From positions 1 to 35,639 of the forward strand of contig JACMRI010000146.1 in assembly GCA_014376525.1 (NCBI GenBank): a stretch of 35,639 bases of DNA, in the 5' to 3' direction. The translations under genes were made by a program, and so were the position numbers. This DNA is from Bacteroidia bacterium (GTDB lineage: Bacteria > Bacteroidota > Bacteroidia > UBA4408). This document shows, piece by piece, positions 1-7,595 of this stretch; the first letter of the stretch is position 1, and each line of letters opens with the position of its first letter. Below the pieces are notes generated by a model, which searched no databases, was not told where the DNA came from, and was given only the letters and a program-made list of their open reading frames with translations.

Positions 1-2993
1 GCGGCACCAAATCATGGTCGTTTGACTGGACTGCGCCGGCCACTAATATTGGTTCAGTAACTTTTTATGGTGCTTTTAATGGAAGTAATAATAATGGTTC
101 ATCAACAGGAGACATTATTTACACTACCACACTTGTAGTGCCAGCATGTTTATTACCTGCTACACCTAGTTTAATATCAGGCAATCAAACTCCGTGCGTA
201 AGTTCTACTCCTAGCTATAGCATTAGCGCTGTAAGCGGTGCCACTAGTTATAACTGGACTATACCATCAGGTTGGGCAGGAACATCAACTTCAACTTTTA
301 TTAATACAACTGCAAGCGCTACATCAGGTAGCATTACTGTTAGCTCAACTAATGCGTGCGGAACAAGTACCCCACAAGTACTCTCAGTAACGGCAAAAGA
401 AATAACATCAATAGGAATAAGTAAAACAAATGTAACTTGTAATAGTGGCAATAATGGTACTGCAAGTGCAAATCCTGTAGGAGGCACAGCACCTTACACC
501 TACAGTTGGGATACTTCGCCAATACAAACTTCGGCAACTGCAACAGGACTTACAGCAGGAGTATATAATGTAACGGCAACTGATGCTACGGGCTGTTCCA
601 GAACAATGTCGGTAACTATTAACCAACCAACGAGTTTAAATTCAACCGCAATAAATACTCATGTTCTGTGCAATGGTGGAAACACAGGTGCATCAACTAT
701 TGCGGGAGCTGGAGGAACTCCACCTTATACCTATAGCTGGAATACAACTCCAGTGCAAACAACATCAACAGCTACCTCACTAACCGCTGGTAACTATATG
801 TGCAATATTAAAGATGCTAATAATTGTACATCGTTTGGCTTAGCTACTATTAACCAGCCCACTGCATTAACTGGTACTGTAACAAGTACCAATGTATTGT
901 GCAAAGGTGGTAACTCGGGCACTGCTACTGCCCTGCCAAGTGGCGGAACATCAGGTTATACCTTTAGTTGGAATACTAGCCCTGTACAAACAACTGCAAC
1001 TGCAACCAACTTAGCAATAGGCACTTATACTGTTACTATTACCGATGCTAATAATTGTACAACTACTGCGCAAACCACTATTACTGAACCTACAGCAATA
1101 TTAAATGCAACGAGTAATGTTATTGCCAATGTATTATGTAATGGCAATTCAACAGGAAGTGCATCTTTAGCAGGTAACGGAGGTACTACATCTTATAGTT
1201 ATAGCTGGAATACGAGTCCAGTACAATCTACAATTACAGCAAGTAACCTAGCCGCTGGAACATACATAGGTACAGTAACTGATGCTAATGGTTGTACAGA
1301 TACCTCACACGTAACTATTAAACAACCTACCGTATTATTACCTAACATAACTCCAAGCCCTGCATATTGCCAAGGGTCGGCCACAGGTACTGCAGCTGCA
1401 GAAAACCCAGGAGGTACACCACCTTATATTTATAGCTGGAACAGCTCGCCTGTGCAAACCACAAGTTTTGCATCGGGTTTAGTAGCAGGTAATTATATAT
1501 TAACTATTACCGACTCTAATAATTGTGTAGCCACAGTAAGCACTATTATTACAGAGCCTACAGCATTATCAGTAAGTGCCATACAAACAAATGTATTGTG
1601 CAAAGGCGGAAACACAGGCACAGCTACAGCAACGGTCAATGGAGGTGCTGGAAGTTATAGCTACAGCTGGAATACCACACCAGTACAAACCACAACAACC
1701 GCTATAAACCTACTAGCAGGTGCATATACAGTAACAGCTACAGATATTAATAATTGTACAATAACAACAAGCATAACTATTACAGAGCCCACAACTACAA
1801 TAAGTGTAAGTACTACAACAACCAACTCAGCGTGTGCAAACCCCACAGGTACTGCCACTGCCACTGCCACTGGCGGTTCAGGTACGTTAAGTTACAGTTG
1901 GAATACAAGCCCAGTGCAAACAGTTGCTAATGCTACCAACATAGCATCGGGCACTTATACCGTAACTGTAACCGATGCTAATGGATGTGTAAATACTGCT
2001 ATGGGTACTATTACTAATCCATCGGGAGCTACTGCAAGCATAACTAGCATTACTAATGTATTGTGCAACGGTGGCACAACTGGTGCTGCAACTGCTAGTG
2101 CTACAGGTGGTTTAGCACCTTACACTTACAGCTGGAATACTTTGCCAACATCCACAGCTACTAGCTTAACAAATTTGGTTGCAGGTAGCTATACCGTAAC
2201 CGTAACCGATGCTAATAACTGTGTAACTACCGCTATAGCAACCATTACACAAACTGCTATTATAAGTGGTACAATTACTAAAGCCAATGTATTGTGCAGT
2301 GGTATGAACACGGGTAGTGGTACTATTACAGGTACTGGAGGTACATCACCATACACTTATAGCTGGAACACTAGTCCGGTACAAACTACTACTACCGCAA
2401 GTAATTTGTTTGCAGGTGGTTATGTATGTACTGTAACAGATGTTAATAATTGTGTAGGAACTAAAACTGTATCTATTACACAATCTACCATGTTAGCAAT
2501 AACCAAAACCAAAACAGAACCTTCGTGTGGAGTATGTGTAGATGGTGCTGCAGGAGTAATAGTAAGTGGAGGCTCTGCACCTTATATGTACAGTTGGAAT
2601 ACTTTGCCAGTACAAACTACGGCATCAATAACAGGTGTAGGTGTAGGTAAATATATTGTAACTATAACTGATGCTAACGGCTGTGTTAAAAAAGACAGTA
2701 TAACACTTAGTATAATAACAGGTATTGCACAACAAACAACCCAAAACACTACTTACAGCATATATCCTAACCCTGTTACACATGCGTTAAACGTGGCTGT
2801 AACATTACCACAAGCATCTACTACACAGTTGTATATTACTAATGTAGTAGGCGAACAATTAATAACTTATATGCAAGCGAGTACTACCACATTTACTAAA
2901 ATAATAGATGTAACAAACCTTGCAGCGGGTGTTTATTTTGTAGTAATACATACTAATAACGAAACTATAACTAAGCGTTTTGTAAAGGAATAA
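1..2993 (+). CDS. SprB-repeat T9SS-exported surface protein, 5'-truncated by the window edge
   Basis: The frame is open from base 3 with no start, so the gene begins outside the window; 996 residues are visible. A GTG at 138 could be mistaken for a start, but coding homology continues upstream of it. Visible residues 1-47 (WSFDWTAPA, then GDIIY) resemble the end of a reeler/choice-anchor-V type domain. A PKD/Ig-like domain follows (about 55-130), then ten SprB-type repeats (about 131-900). The last 80 residues are a T9SS type A sorting domain with YPNPV near its start and a basic KRFVKE end. Known of the family: SprB-like repeats occur in large gliding or adhesion proteins exported by T9SS and anchored at the cell surface. 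Inference: a surface adhesin or structural protein. It is Ser/Thr/Asn-rich with almost no charge outside the sorting domain. A terminator-like hairpin lies about 190 bases downstream. Confidence 0.9.
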   Translation, partial: GTKSWSFDWTAPATNIGSVTFYGAFNGSNNNGSSTGDIIYTTTLVVPACLLPATPSLISGNQTPCVSSTPSYSISAVSGATSYNWTIPSGWAGTSTSTFINTTASATSGSITVSSTNACGTSTPQVLSVTAKEITSIGISKTNVTCNSGNNGTASANPVGGTAPYTYSWDTSPIQTSATATGLTAGVYNVTATDATGCSRTMSVTINQPTSLNSTAINTHVLCNGGNTGASTIAGAGGTPPYTYSWNTTPVQTTSTATSLTAGNYMCNIKDANNCTSFGLATINQPTALTGTVTSTNVLCKGGNSGTATALPSGGTSGYTFSWNTSPVQTTATATNLAIGTYTVTITDANNCTTTAQTTITEPTAILNATSNVIANVLCNGNSTGSASLAGNGGTTSYSYSWNTSPVQSTITASNLAAGTYIGTVTDANGCTDTSHVTIKQPTVLLPNITPSPAYCQGSATGTAAAENPGGTPPYIYSWNSSPVQTTSFASGLVAGNYILTITDSNNCVATVSTIITEPTALSVSAIQTNVLCKGGNTGTATATVNGGAGSYSYSWNTTPVQTTTTAINLLAGAYTVTATDINNCTITTSITITEPTTTISVSTTTTNSACANPTGTATATATGGSGTLSYSWNTSPVQTVANATNIASGTYTVTVTDANGCVNTAMGTITNPSGATASITSITNVLCNGGTTGAATASATGGLAPYTYSWNTLPTSTATSLTNLVAGSYTVTVTDANNCVTTAIATITQTAIISGTITKANVLCSGMNTGSGTITGTGGTSPYTYSWNTSPVQTTTTASNLFAGGYVCTVTDVNNCVGTKTVSITQSTMLAITKTKTEPSCGVCVDGAAGVIVSGGSAPYMYSWNTLPVQTTASITGVGVGKYIVTITDANGCVKKDSITLSIITGIAQQTTQNTTYSIYPNPVTHALNVAVTLPQASTTQLYITNVVGEQLITYMQASTTTFTKIIDVTNLAAGVYFVVIHTNNETITKRFVKE
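400..2720 (+). repeat. Ten tandem SprB-type protein repeats (about 70-80 codons each)
   Basis: Each unit has the pattern NVLC-(N/K)GGNTGTA, a glycine pair, PYTYSWNTSPVQTT, L-AG-Y-VTVTDANNC, and T-ITQPT. I count ten units by their first cysteine block. Unit 5 (AYCQGSATG), unit 7 (SACANPTG) and unit 10 (PSCGVCVDG) are the most diverged. Each unit carries one cysteine near its start and one in the DANNC motif, so an intra-repeat disulfide is likely. Repetition is clear at protein level but codons vary, so these are old protein repeats rather than a recent DNA tandem array. Confidence 0.85.
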
Positions 2994-3381
2994 AGGTATT
3001 TATACTGTAGTTATTGATATAAATGAATACTTAAAAAAGACTAAACTATTTCATTAGTTTTAACCTAAATAAAATATCCTCTTAATAAACTTAAAAAACA
3101 CTAAAGTTAAAAATACAGCGTAAACTAAAAATATCCTGTAAGCTGAAAATTCGACAGTTTCAAATATCCACAAATTAAAGCAACGCCTCACGTGTAATGC
3201 GTGGGCGTTGCTTCTTTTTGTGGGCATAGGTCGTCGAATACCTCAATCGCAAAGGAAAAGCAACGTTCCCGCGCTATTTTTAATTGTAAATGCACCATAA
3301 ACTAAGTAAGCAATTTGTGTAGGCTTTACAAAAAAATAGACGTTGCAAACACAACTAAACACAATTTAAAACTTTAGAAAA
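2994..3381. other. Intergenic, 388 bases
   Basis: AT-rich spacer between the SprB-repeat gene and the metalloprotease. It contains one clear terminator-like hairpin (3180-3219). The rest has no open frame I can support and no convincing TAnnTTTG promoter element, although the protease promoter must lie between the hairpin and 3382. Confidence 0.6.
3180..3219 (+). terminator. Rho-independent-type terminator
   Basis: GCAACGCC pairs with GGCGTTGC, and after a one-base bulge CACG pairs with CGTG, giving about 12 bp around a 7-base loop. A CTTCTTTTT tract follows. It lies about 190 bases after the SprB-repeat gene, and its distance leaves open that it ends another transcript. Confidence 0.7.
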
Positions 3382-5219
3382 ATGAAAAAAATAATTTTAT
3401 CCCTACTACTTGTTTACAGCAGTACCATCGGTTTTGGTCAAGAAAACATTTTTACAAATTTACCCACAATCACTTACGAAAATTTAACAATCCCGCAAAA
3501 GGAATTATACAATAAAATACAAGCGCAGGGAGTATATTCTGCTATAAAATTTGTACAAACAGGTGCTATACAGACTATTGCAAGCACAGGTAAATTAAAA
3601 ATAACCTTACCGTTTTTATTCTGTAATAATATGACTTTTACAGTAAGCGACATACGCTACACCAATGCTAATAATTTTTACTGGGTGGGCAAAGCTATTA
3701 ACACAAACGATACCAACTGCGCTACAGGAAATTTTACATTAATGAAAAACAACGGTAAATTTATTGGACATTTATCATTAGAAGATAAAAGCTATGAATT
3801 ATTTGATTTAACAGGTGGGATACAAGTAATTTGTACAACTATATTAGCTGGTATTGGAAAAGATTGCGCAACTGCAAGTACGCAAGCTATAACTACTACG
3901 GCTTGCCAAGCCCCAGGTAACTGTACTGATAATAAAACCAAAGTATTAGTACTTTACACTCCCGCAGCGGCCGCAATAGAGTCTGATATGAACGGTAGAG
4001 CAGCTCTAGCAATAAACCAACTTAACCAAAACTGGTTAAATAGTGGTATTAATAATGCTGTTAGTTTAGCATCAGTACAACCGTTGAGTTTTACCGAAAC
4101 GGTTAATTATTCTAATGATATAGATAACTTAGCTTTAAACTCATCAGCACAATTTTTACGGAATTTATATATGGCGGAAATTGTTGTTTTATTAACAGAC
4201 GGAAATTACAATGGAATTGCTGGAATTGTTAAAACAGTAGATGCGTCATGTACAGAAGCATTTGCAATTGTAGAACTCAAATACTCAACGACCGCTCGTT
4301 ATACATTTGCGCATGAAGTAAGTCATTTGTTCGGAGCTAGACATGATGACACTCCTGTAATTACTAATGCAAAAGGCTACAATTTTAAAACTGGAACTGG
4401 AATATTCGGTTGGGGAGGAAAAAATAGAGCTACTTTAATGAGTACTGGAAATGGTAGCGCTTTAACTCCAACTAATGGAGTTAGAATAGAGCATACATCT
4501 AATCCATCTGTAAATTATTTAGGAGTTGCTACTGGCGATGCTACACACGACAATGCGACCAAAGTAAGTAGTAATATAAATAAAATAGCCGATTTTTATC
4601 AAGACCCTATTCCTAACTCTACATTTTGTAATCTTAACCGAATAGGTTCAACTTGCCTTACAGGTCAGGCGTCTCAGTTTTATTGCAGTGTTATTTATTG
4701 TACTAACGTTATTGGGTATACATATACTTGGTTTATAAGCCCCGATGCCTTTACTTGGACTCAAAAAGCGGTAAACGTAATATATTTATTACGTTTACCG
4801 ATTGGGATAATTATGTAAAATGCGAAGTTAGAAACTCATCAGGTATTATTGTAGAAACATTACAACGAACACAAAACGATATTAATGGATTTGGTCAATG
4901 CTTTAGTTATTCACTTTCGCGACTTAAAAAAGAAATTGAGCCAAAAGCACCTCAAATATCCATATTGCACAATGCTATAAAAATATATCCTAACCCTACT
5001 GAGGGTAAAGTAACTATTGATATTATAAGCGAAACTAACGATGTAGTAACGCTTAACATATACGAACTTAATAATAGAGTAGTATATACGCAAAAAAACA
5101 TAGCATTAACAAGTGGTTTAGCAACTCTTAATCTTAATTTAGATTTACAATCGGGGTTATACACCCTTAAAATACAGGGGCAAACAACTAATTACATAGA
5201 AAAATTAATTATTCAATAA
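3382..5219 (+). CDS. Secreted metzincin metalloprotease with T9SS sorting domain, split by a -1 frameshift
   Basis: The first frame (3382-4818) encodes a signal peptide (MKKIILSLLLVYSSTIGFGQ), a propeptide-like N-terminal region and a zinc protease domain. HEVSHLFGARHD at 311-322 gives zinc ligands H311, H315, H321 and catalytic E312; RATLMS downstream fits the metzincin Met-turn. This places it near the reprolysin-like M12B/M72 peptidases. The frame is lost at the A5 run 4763-4767: read directly it ends in an unrelated 16-residue tail, but one -1 step gives AGC GGT AAA and continues as SGKRNIFITFTDWDNYVKC into a type A sorting domain (KIYPNPTEGK) ending at 5219. The joined product is about 612 residues. 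Either a base was lost, in the cell or in the assembly, or the ribosome shifts here. Without the shift the protease lacks its T9SS sorting signal. It heads the lipoprotein array, whose first gene starts 21 bases after its stop. Confidence 0.85.
4762..4799 (+). promoter_or_regulatory. Candidate -1 frameshift site: CAAAAAG plus perfect 13-bp hairpin
   Basis: The A5 run at 4763-4767 (zero-frame codons CAA AAA GCG) is followed two bases later by an exact inverted repeat: GGTAAACGTAATA, loop TATT, TATTACGTTTACC (4770-4799). A lysyl-tRNA slipping back one base on AAA re-enters the frame that encodes the sorting domain. The slippery run and hairpin are seen directly. That they cause recoding is inference. 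The 2-base spacer is shorter than in well-studied bacterial sites, so partial melting of the stem base would be needed. Confidence 0.4.
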
Positions 5220-5240
5220 TAACTTTTAAAAATAGAAATT

Positions 5241-5438
5241 ATGAAAACCAATTTAAAAATAGTAGGACTTGTATTAGTGGTAACGTCTTTATTCGCTTGT
5301 GAAAAAGAATACTCTTGTCTTTGTTATGATGAAACTTCAGATCCAAAATCTTTCACTATAAAAGATACGCATCGAAATGCAAAACGTACTTGTGAAAAAA
5401 TGAGTAACAATACAAAGACTTGTAAACTGCTAAAATAG
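5241..5438 (+). CDS. Small cysteine-rich lipoprotein, array member 1
   Basis: 65 residues: signal peptide MKTNLKIVGLVLVVTSLFAC with lipobox LFAC, then a mature part of about 46 residues. After the lipidated Cys comes a C-x-C pair (YSCLCYD), a third Cys (RTCEK) and a fourth near the C-terminus (KTCKLLK). Four non-lipid cysteines suggest two disulfides and a periplasmic or surface location. It starts 21 bases after the protease stop and is probably co-transcribed with it. I do not recognise the family. The stop is followed directly by tail copy 5446-5563. Confidence 0.75.
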   Translation: MKTNLKIVGLVLVVTSLFACEKEYSCLCYDETSDPKSFTIKDTHRNAKRTCEKMSNNTKTCKLLK

Positions 5439-5445
5439 TAGAGTA

Positions 5446-5563
5446 ATAGAACTCACAATAGGTTTAGCAACTCTTAATCTTAATTTAAATTTACAATCGG
5501 GGCTATATACCCTTAAAATACAGGGACTTACAACTAATTACATAGAAAAACTAATTATTCAAT
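5446..5563 (+). repeat. T9SS sorting-domain tail remnant, copy 2 (first is in the protease)
   Basis: About 118 bases homologous to the last 39 codons of the protease. Its frame, without a start, still reads IELTIGLATLNLNLNLQSG and on to YIEKLIIQ plus stop. Against the protease end most changes are synonymous (TTA/CTA, TAC/TAT, GGG/GGA), so this tail was under protein selection before it lost the rest of its gene, or it was copied recently. It lies directly between lipoprotein genes 1 and 2. Confidence 0.8.
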
Positions 5564-5586
5564 AATAACTTAAAAAAATAGAAATT

Positions 5587-5775
5587 ATGAAAACCAAACT
5601 AATAAGTAGTATAGTAGTAGCATTTTTATTTTCATGCAAAAAAGAACACACATGCGTTTGTTCTTATCCAAATGTAGATCCTAAAGGCATTATAATAAAT
5701 GATACAAAAAGTAATGCAAAGCGAATTTGCGAAAACTCCCCCAATGATATAAAGTATTGTAAACTAATAAAATAG
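5587..5775 (+). CDS. Small cysteine-rich lipoprotein, array member 2
   Basis: 62 residues: MKTKLISSIVVAFLFSC signal peptide with lipobox LFSC, then KKEHTCVCSYP and two further cysteines (RICEN, KYCKLIK). The mature part shares the DPKGIIINDTK and NAK pattern with the other members, while the signal peptide differs from members 1, 4, 6 and 7. It is preceded by tail copy 2 with a 23-base gap and followed by a long perfect hairpin (5784-5817). Function unknown. Confidence 0.72.
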   Translation: MKTKLISSIVVAFLFSCKKEHTCVCSYPNVDPKGIIINDTKSNAKRICENSPNDIKYCKLIK

Positions 5776-5783
5776 GTAATACC

Positions 5784-5817
5784 AAATAAGACTTTCTTAC
5801 ATAAGAAAGTCTTATTT
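5784..5817. terminator. Perfect 16-bp hairpin, bidirectional terminator-like
   Basis: AAATAAGACTTTCTTA, loop CA, TAAGAAAGTCTTATTT. A-rich on one side and T-rich on the other, so it could end transcripts in both directions. It begins eight bases after the stop of lipoprotein 2. Its core (TTTCTTA-NN-TAAGAAA) recurs at 7200-7245 and, with one mismatch, at 7596-7643. Confidence 0.7.
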
Positions 5818-5860
5818 AGTTTTAAAATTATACAATGCCAATTATTAATAGTTTAGTACT

Positions 5861-5947
5861 TTAAATTTAGAGTGGCAATTGGGGCTATATACCCTTAAAA
5901 TACTGGGACTTACAATCAATTACATAGAAAAACTAATTATTCAATAA
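5861..5947 (+). repeat. T9SS sorting-domain tail remnant, copy 3
   Basis: Homologous to the end of the protease sorting domain and more diverged than copy 2. The frame still reads QLGLYTLKILGLTINY then IEKLIIQ and a stop at 5945-5947, one base before the ATG of lipoprotein 3. The 5' edge of homology is approximate. Confidence 0.72.
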
Positions 5948-5948
5948 T

Positions 5949-6164
5949 ATGAAAAAATATACTTGGCTAACATCAATCTTCTTAATTATATCATGTACTT
6001 CATGCTACAAAAAACATAGTTGTTATTGTGATGATAAATATCAAAGAGATCACGATGGTATTATTATAAAAGGACTTAAATCTCACGCTGAAAAAAAGTG
6101 TGCCGAATATGAAGTCCAAAATAAAAAAATAGAACCTAGCTCCTATTGTTATTTATCGTATTAA
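5949..6164 (+). CDS. Small cysteine-rich lipoprotein, array member 3
   Basis: 71 residues, a second subtype: MKKYTWLTSIFLIISCTSC, then YKKHSCYCDDKYQRDHDG, a Cys at KKCAEYE and one at SYCYLSY. Two candidate lipid cysteines exist (IISC and TSC); IISC fits the lipobox better, TSC aligns with the other members. The ATG sits one base after the stop of tail copy 3, as if translationally coupled to a now-missing gene. Its mature region is nearly identical in DNA to member 5, whereas the signal-peptide DNA of the two differs. Confidence 0.72.
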   Translation: MKKYTWLTSIFLIISCTSCYKKHSCYCDDKYQRDHDGIIIKGLKSHAEKKCAEYEVQNKKIEPSSYCYLSY

Positions 6165-6199
6165 TAATTATAGAAAGTATTGACTTAAAAATAAAAATT

Positions 6200-6259
6200 A
6201 TGAAAACCAAGCTAATCAGTATTATAATAATAGCAATGACTTGTAAACTACTAAAATAG
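6200..6259 (+). pseudogene. Deleted relic of an array lipoprotein gene (19 codons)
   Basis: ATGAAAACC begins a signal peptide like member 2 (MKTKLIS) but runs, after IIIIAM, straight into TCKLLK and a stop, the end of member 1. The following bases (TAGTAGAGTAATAGAACTC) match those after member 1. This looks like an internal deletion or recombination between two array genes that removed the mature region. Confidence 0.6.
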
Positions 6260-6266
6260 TAGAGTA

Positions 6267-6386
6267 ATAGAACTCACAACAGGTTTAGCAACTCTTAATC
6301 TTAATTTAGAGTTGCAATCGGGACTATATACCCTTAAAATACAGGGGCAAACAACTAATTACATAGAAAAATTAATTATTCAATAA
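6267..6386 (+). repeat. T9SS sorting-domain tail remnant, copy 4
   Basis: Frame preserved without a start: IELTTGLATLNLNLELQSG, then YTLKIQGQTTNYIEKLIIQ and a stop. It is very close to the protease end, and the same leader (AATAACTTTTAAAAATAGAAATTATG) follows it and joins it to lipoprotein 4. That leader also joins the protease to lipoprotein 1. Confidence 0.8.
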
Positions 6387-6407
6387 TAACTTTTAAAAAT
6401 AGAAATT

Positions 6408-6623
6408 ATGAAAACCAATTTAAAAATAGTAGGACTTGTATTAGTGGTAACATCTTTATTCGCATGTAAAAAAGAATACACATGTGTTTGCAATAACGAC
6501 CGAATTGATGCAATAGGTATTAAAATAAAAGATACTAAACGAAATGCAAAGAAAAAATGTAAAGAAGTTGAAACAAACAGCCAGCTTAGTAGTTTACCAT
6601 TAACTTGTAATATAACAAAATAA
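6408..6623 (+). CDS. Small cysteine-rich lipoprotein, array member 4
   Basis: 71 residues: signal peptide MKTNLKIVGLVLVVTSLFAC, essentially the same DNA as member 1, then KKEYTCVCNNDRIDAIG, a Cys at KKKCKE and one at LTCNITK. The first 60 or so bases are nearly invariant among members 1, 4, 6 and 7, while the mature codons diverge. Unknown function; extracytoplasmic lipoprotein by lipobox LFAC. Confidence 0.75.
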   Translation: MKTNLKIVGLVLVVTSLFACKKEYTCVCNNDRIDAIGIKIKDTKRNAKKKCKEVETNSQLSSLPLTCNITK

Positions 6624-6648
6624 CTAAAACCTAATACTAATTATTAAT

Positions 6649-6732
6649 AATTTAGTGTTGCAATTGGGATTATATACCATTAAAATACAGGGGCAAACAA
6701 CCAATTATATAGAAAAATTAATTATTCAATAA
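6649..6732 (+). repeat. T9SS sorting-domain tail remnant, copy 5
   Basis: Shortened copy reading QLGLYTIKIQGQTTNY then IEKLIIQ and a stop at 6730-6732, one base before the ATG of lipoprotein 5. This is the same junction as copy 3/member 3. The 5' edge is approximate. Confidence 0.72.
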
Positions 6733-6733
6733 T

Positions 6734-6949
6734 ATGAGAAAATACACTTGGCTAATTTCAAGCATTTCAATTATACTATGCACTTCGTGTTACAAAAAAC
6801 ATAGTTGTTATTGTGATGATAAATATCAAAGAGATCACGATGGTATTATTATAAAAGGACTTAAATCTCACGCTAAAAAAAAGCGTGCAGAATATGAAGT
6901 GCAAAATAAAAAAATAGAACCTAGCTCCTATTGTTATTTATCATATTAA
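6734..6949 (+). CDS. Small cysteine-rich lipoprotein, array member 5 (one cysteine lost)
   Basis: 71 residues, subtype of member 3: MRKYTWLISSISIILCTSC, then YKKHSCYCDDKYQRDHDG. The DNA from the YKKH codons onward is almost identical to member 3, but TGT has become CGT (AEKKCAEYE in member 3 against AKKKRAEYE here). That removes one of four disulfide cysteines, so this copy may be misfolded or decaying. Lipobox choices as in member 3. Confidence 0.7.
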   Translation: MRKYTWLISSISIILCTSCYKKHSCYCDDKYQRDHDGIIIKGLKSHAKKKRAEYEVQNKKIEPSSYCYLSY

Positions 6950-6981
6950 TTATGGAGCTCAATAACTTAAAAATAGAAATA

Positions 6982-7197
6982 ATGAAAACAAATTTAAAAA
7001 TAGTAGGACTTGTATTAGTGGTAACATCTTTATTCGCATGTAAAAAAGAATACACATGTGTTTGTTCCAATCCTTATATAGACCCTAAAGGCTTTATAAT
7101 AAAAGATACTAAAAGAAGTGCAAAGCAAAAGTGCAAAGATTATGAAACAAACGGAAAACTTGGCTCTTTACAAACCACTTGTAACTTAACAAAATAA
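6982..7197 (+). CDS. Small cysteine-rich lipoprotein, array member 6
   Basis: 71 residues from the ATG at 6982: MKTNLKIVGLVLVVTSLFAC, KKEYTCVCSNPYIDPKG, a Cys at KQKCKD and one at TTCNLTK. An in-frame ATG at 6931 would add 17 residues and overlap member 5. I reject it because the start at 6982 gives the same length and signal peptide as its siblings. It is the only member with no sorting-tail remnant in front; it follows member 5 by 32 bases. A long hairpin starts two bases after its stop. Confidence 0.75.
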   Translation: MKTNLKIVGLVLVVTSLFACKKEYTCVCSNPYIDPKGFIIKDTKRSAKQKCKDYETNGKLGSLQTTCNLTK

Positions 7198-7199
7198 CT

Positions 7200-7245
7200 A
7201 AAACCTAGTTAGCGTTTCTTATGTAAGAAACGCTAATTAGGTTTT
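7200..7245. terminator. 22-bp hairpin terminator, 2-base loop
   Basis: AAAACCTAGTTAGCGTTTCTTA, loop TG, TAAGAAACGCTAATTAGGTTTT, fully paired with one G-T wobble and A/T-rich ends. It closes lipoprotein 6 and shares its core with the hairpins at 5784 and 7596. Confidence 0.78.
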
Positions 7246-7272
7246 AAAAAAAACATAATACTAATTATTAAT

Positions 7273-7356
7273 AATTTAGCGTTGCAATTGGGGCTATATA
7301 CCCTTAAAATACAGGGGCAAACAACTAATTACATAGAAAAACTAATTATTCAATAA
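7273..7356 (+). repeat. T9SS sorting-domain tail remnant, copy 6
   Basis: Reads QLGLYTLKIQGQTTNY then IEKLIIQ and a stop at 7354-7356. It is followed by the same kind of leader (AATAACTTTTAAAAATAAAAATTATG) and lipoprotein 7. Confidence 0.75.
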
Positions 7357-7377
7357 TAACTTTTAAAAATAAAAATT

Positions 7378-7593
7378 ATGAAAACAAATTTAAAAATAGT
7401 AGGACTTGTATTAGTGGTAACATCTTTATTCGCATGTAAAAAAGAACACTATTGTCATTGCTCAAATCCTTATATAGACGCAAAGGGATTTATAATAAAA
7501 GATACTAAACGAAACGCAAAGAAAAAATGTAAAGATGTTGAAATAAGTAGCCAACTTAGTACTTTACCATTAACGTGTAACATTACAAACTAA
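7378..7593 (+). CDS. Small cysteine-rich lipoprotein, array member 7
   Basis: 71 residues: MKTNLKIVGLVLVVTSLFAC, KKEHYCHCSNPYIDAKG, a Cys at KKKCKD and one at LTCNITN. Signal-peptide DNA is the shared one; the C-terminal third resembles member 4 (LSTLPLTCNITN against LSSLPLTCNITK) and the middle resembles member 6 (SNPYID), so it looks like a mosaic. It is the last gene of the array and is followed two bases later by a strong hairpin. Confidence 0.75.
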   Translation: MKTNLKIVGLVLVVTSLFACKKEHYCHCSNPYIDAKGFIIKDTKRNAKKKCKDVEISSQLSTLPLTCNITN

Positions 7594-7595
7594 AC

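Noticed and set aside
400-2720. CRISPR-like or DNA-level tandem repeat array
   Set aside because: The periodicity is in the protein; codons differ between units and there are no invariant spacers or repeats.
138-2993. GTG at 138 as the start of the SprB-repeat gene
   Set aside because: The frame and domain homology (WSFDWTAPA, GDIIY) continue upstream to the window edge; the real start is outside.
6931-6981. 17-residue N-terminal extension of lipoprotein 6
   Set aside because: It overlaps member 5 and would bury the signal peptide; the ATG at 6982 matches all siblings.
5446-7356. Repeated tails as insertion-sequence ends or attachment sites
   Set aside because: They are in-frame coding homologues of the protease end, with no inverted ends, target duplications or transposase.
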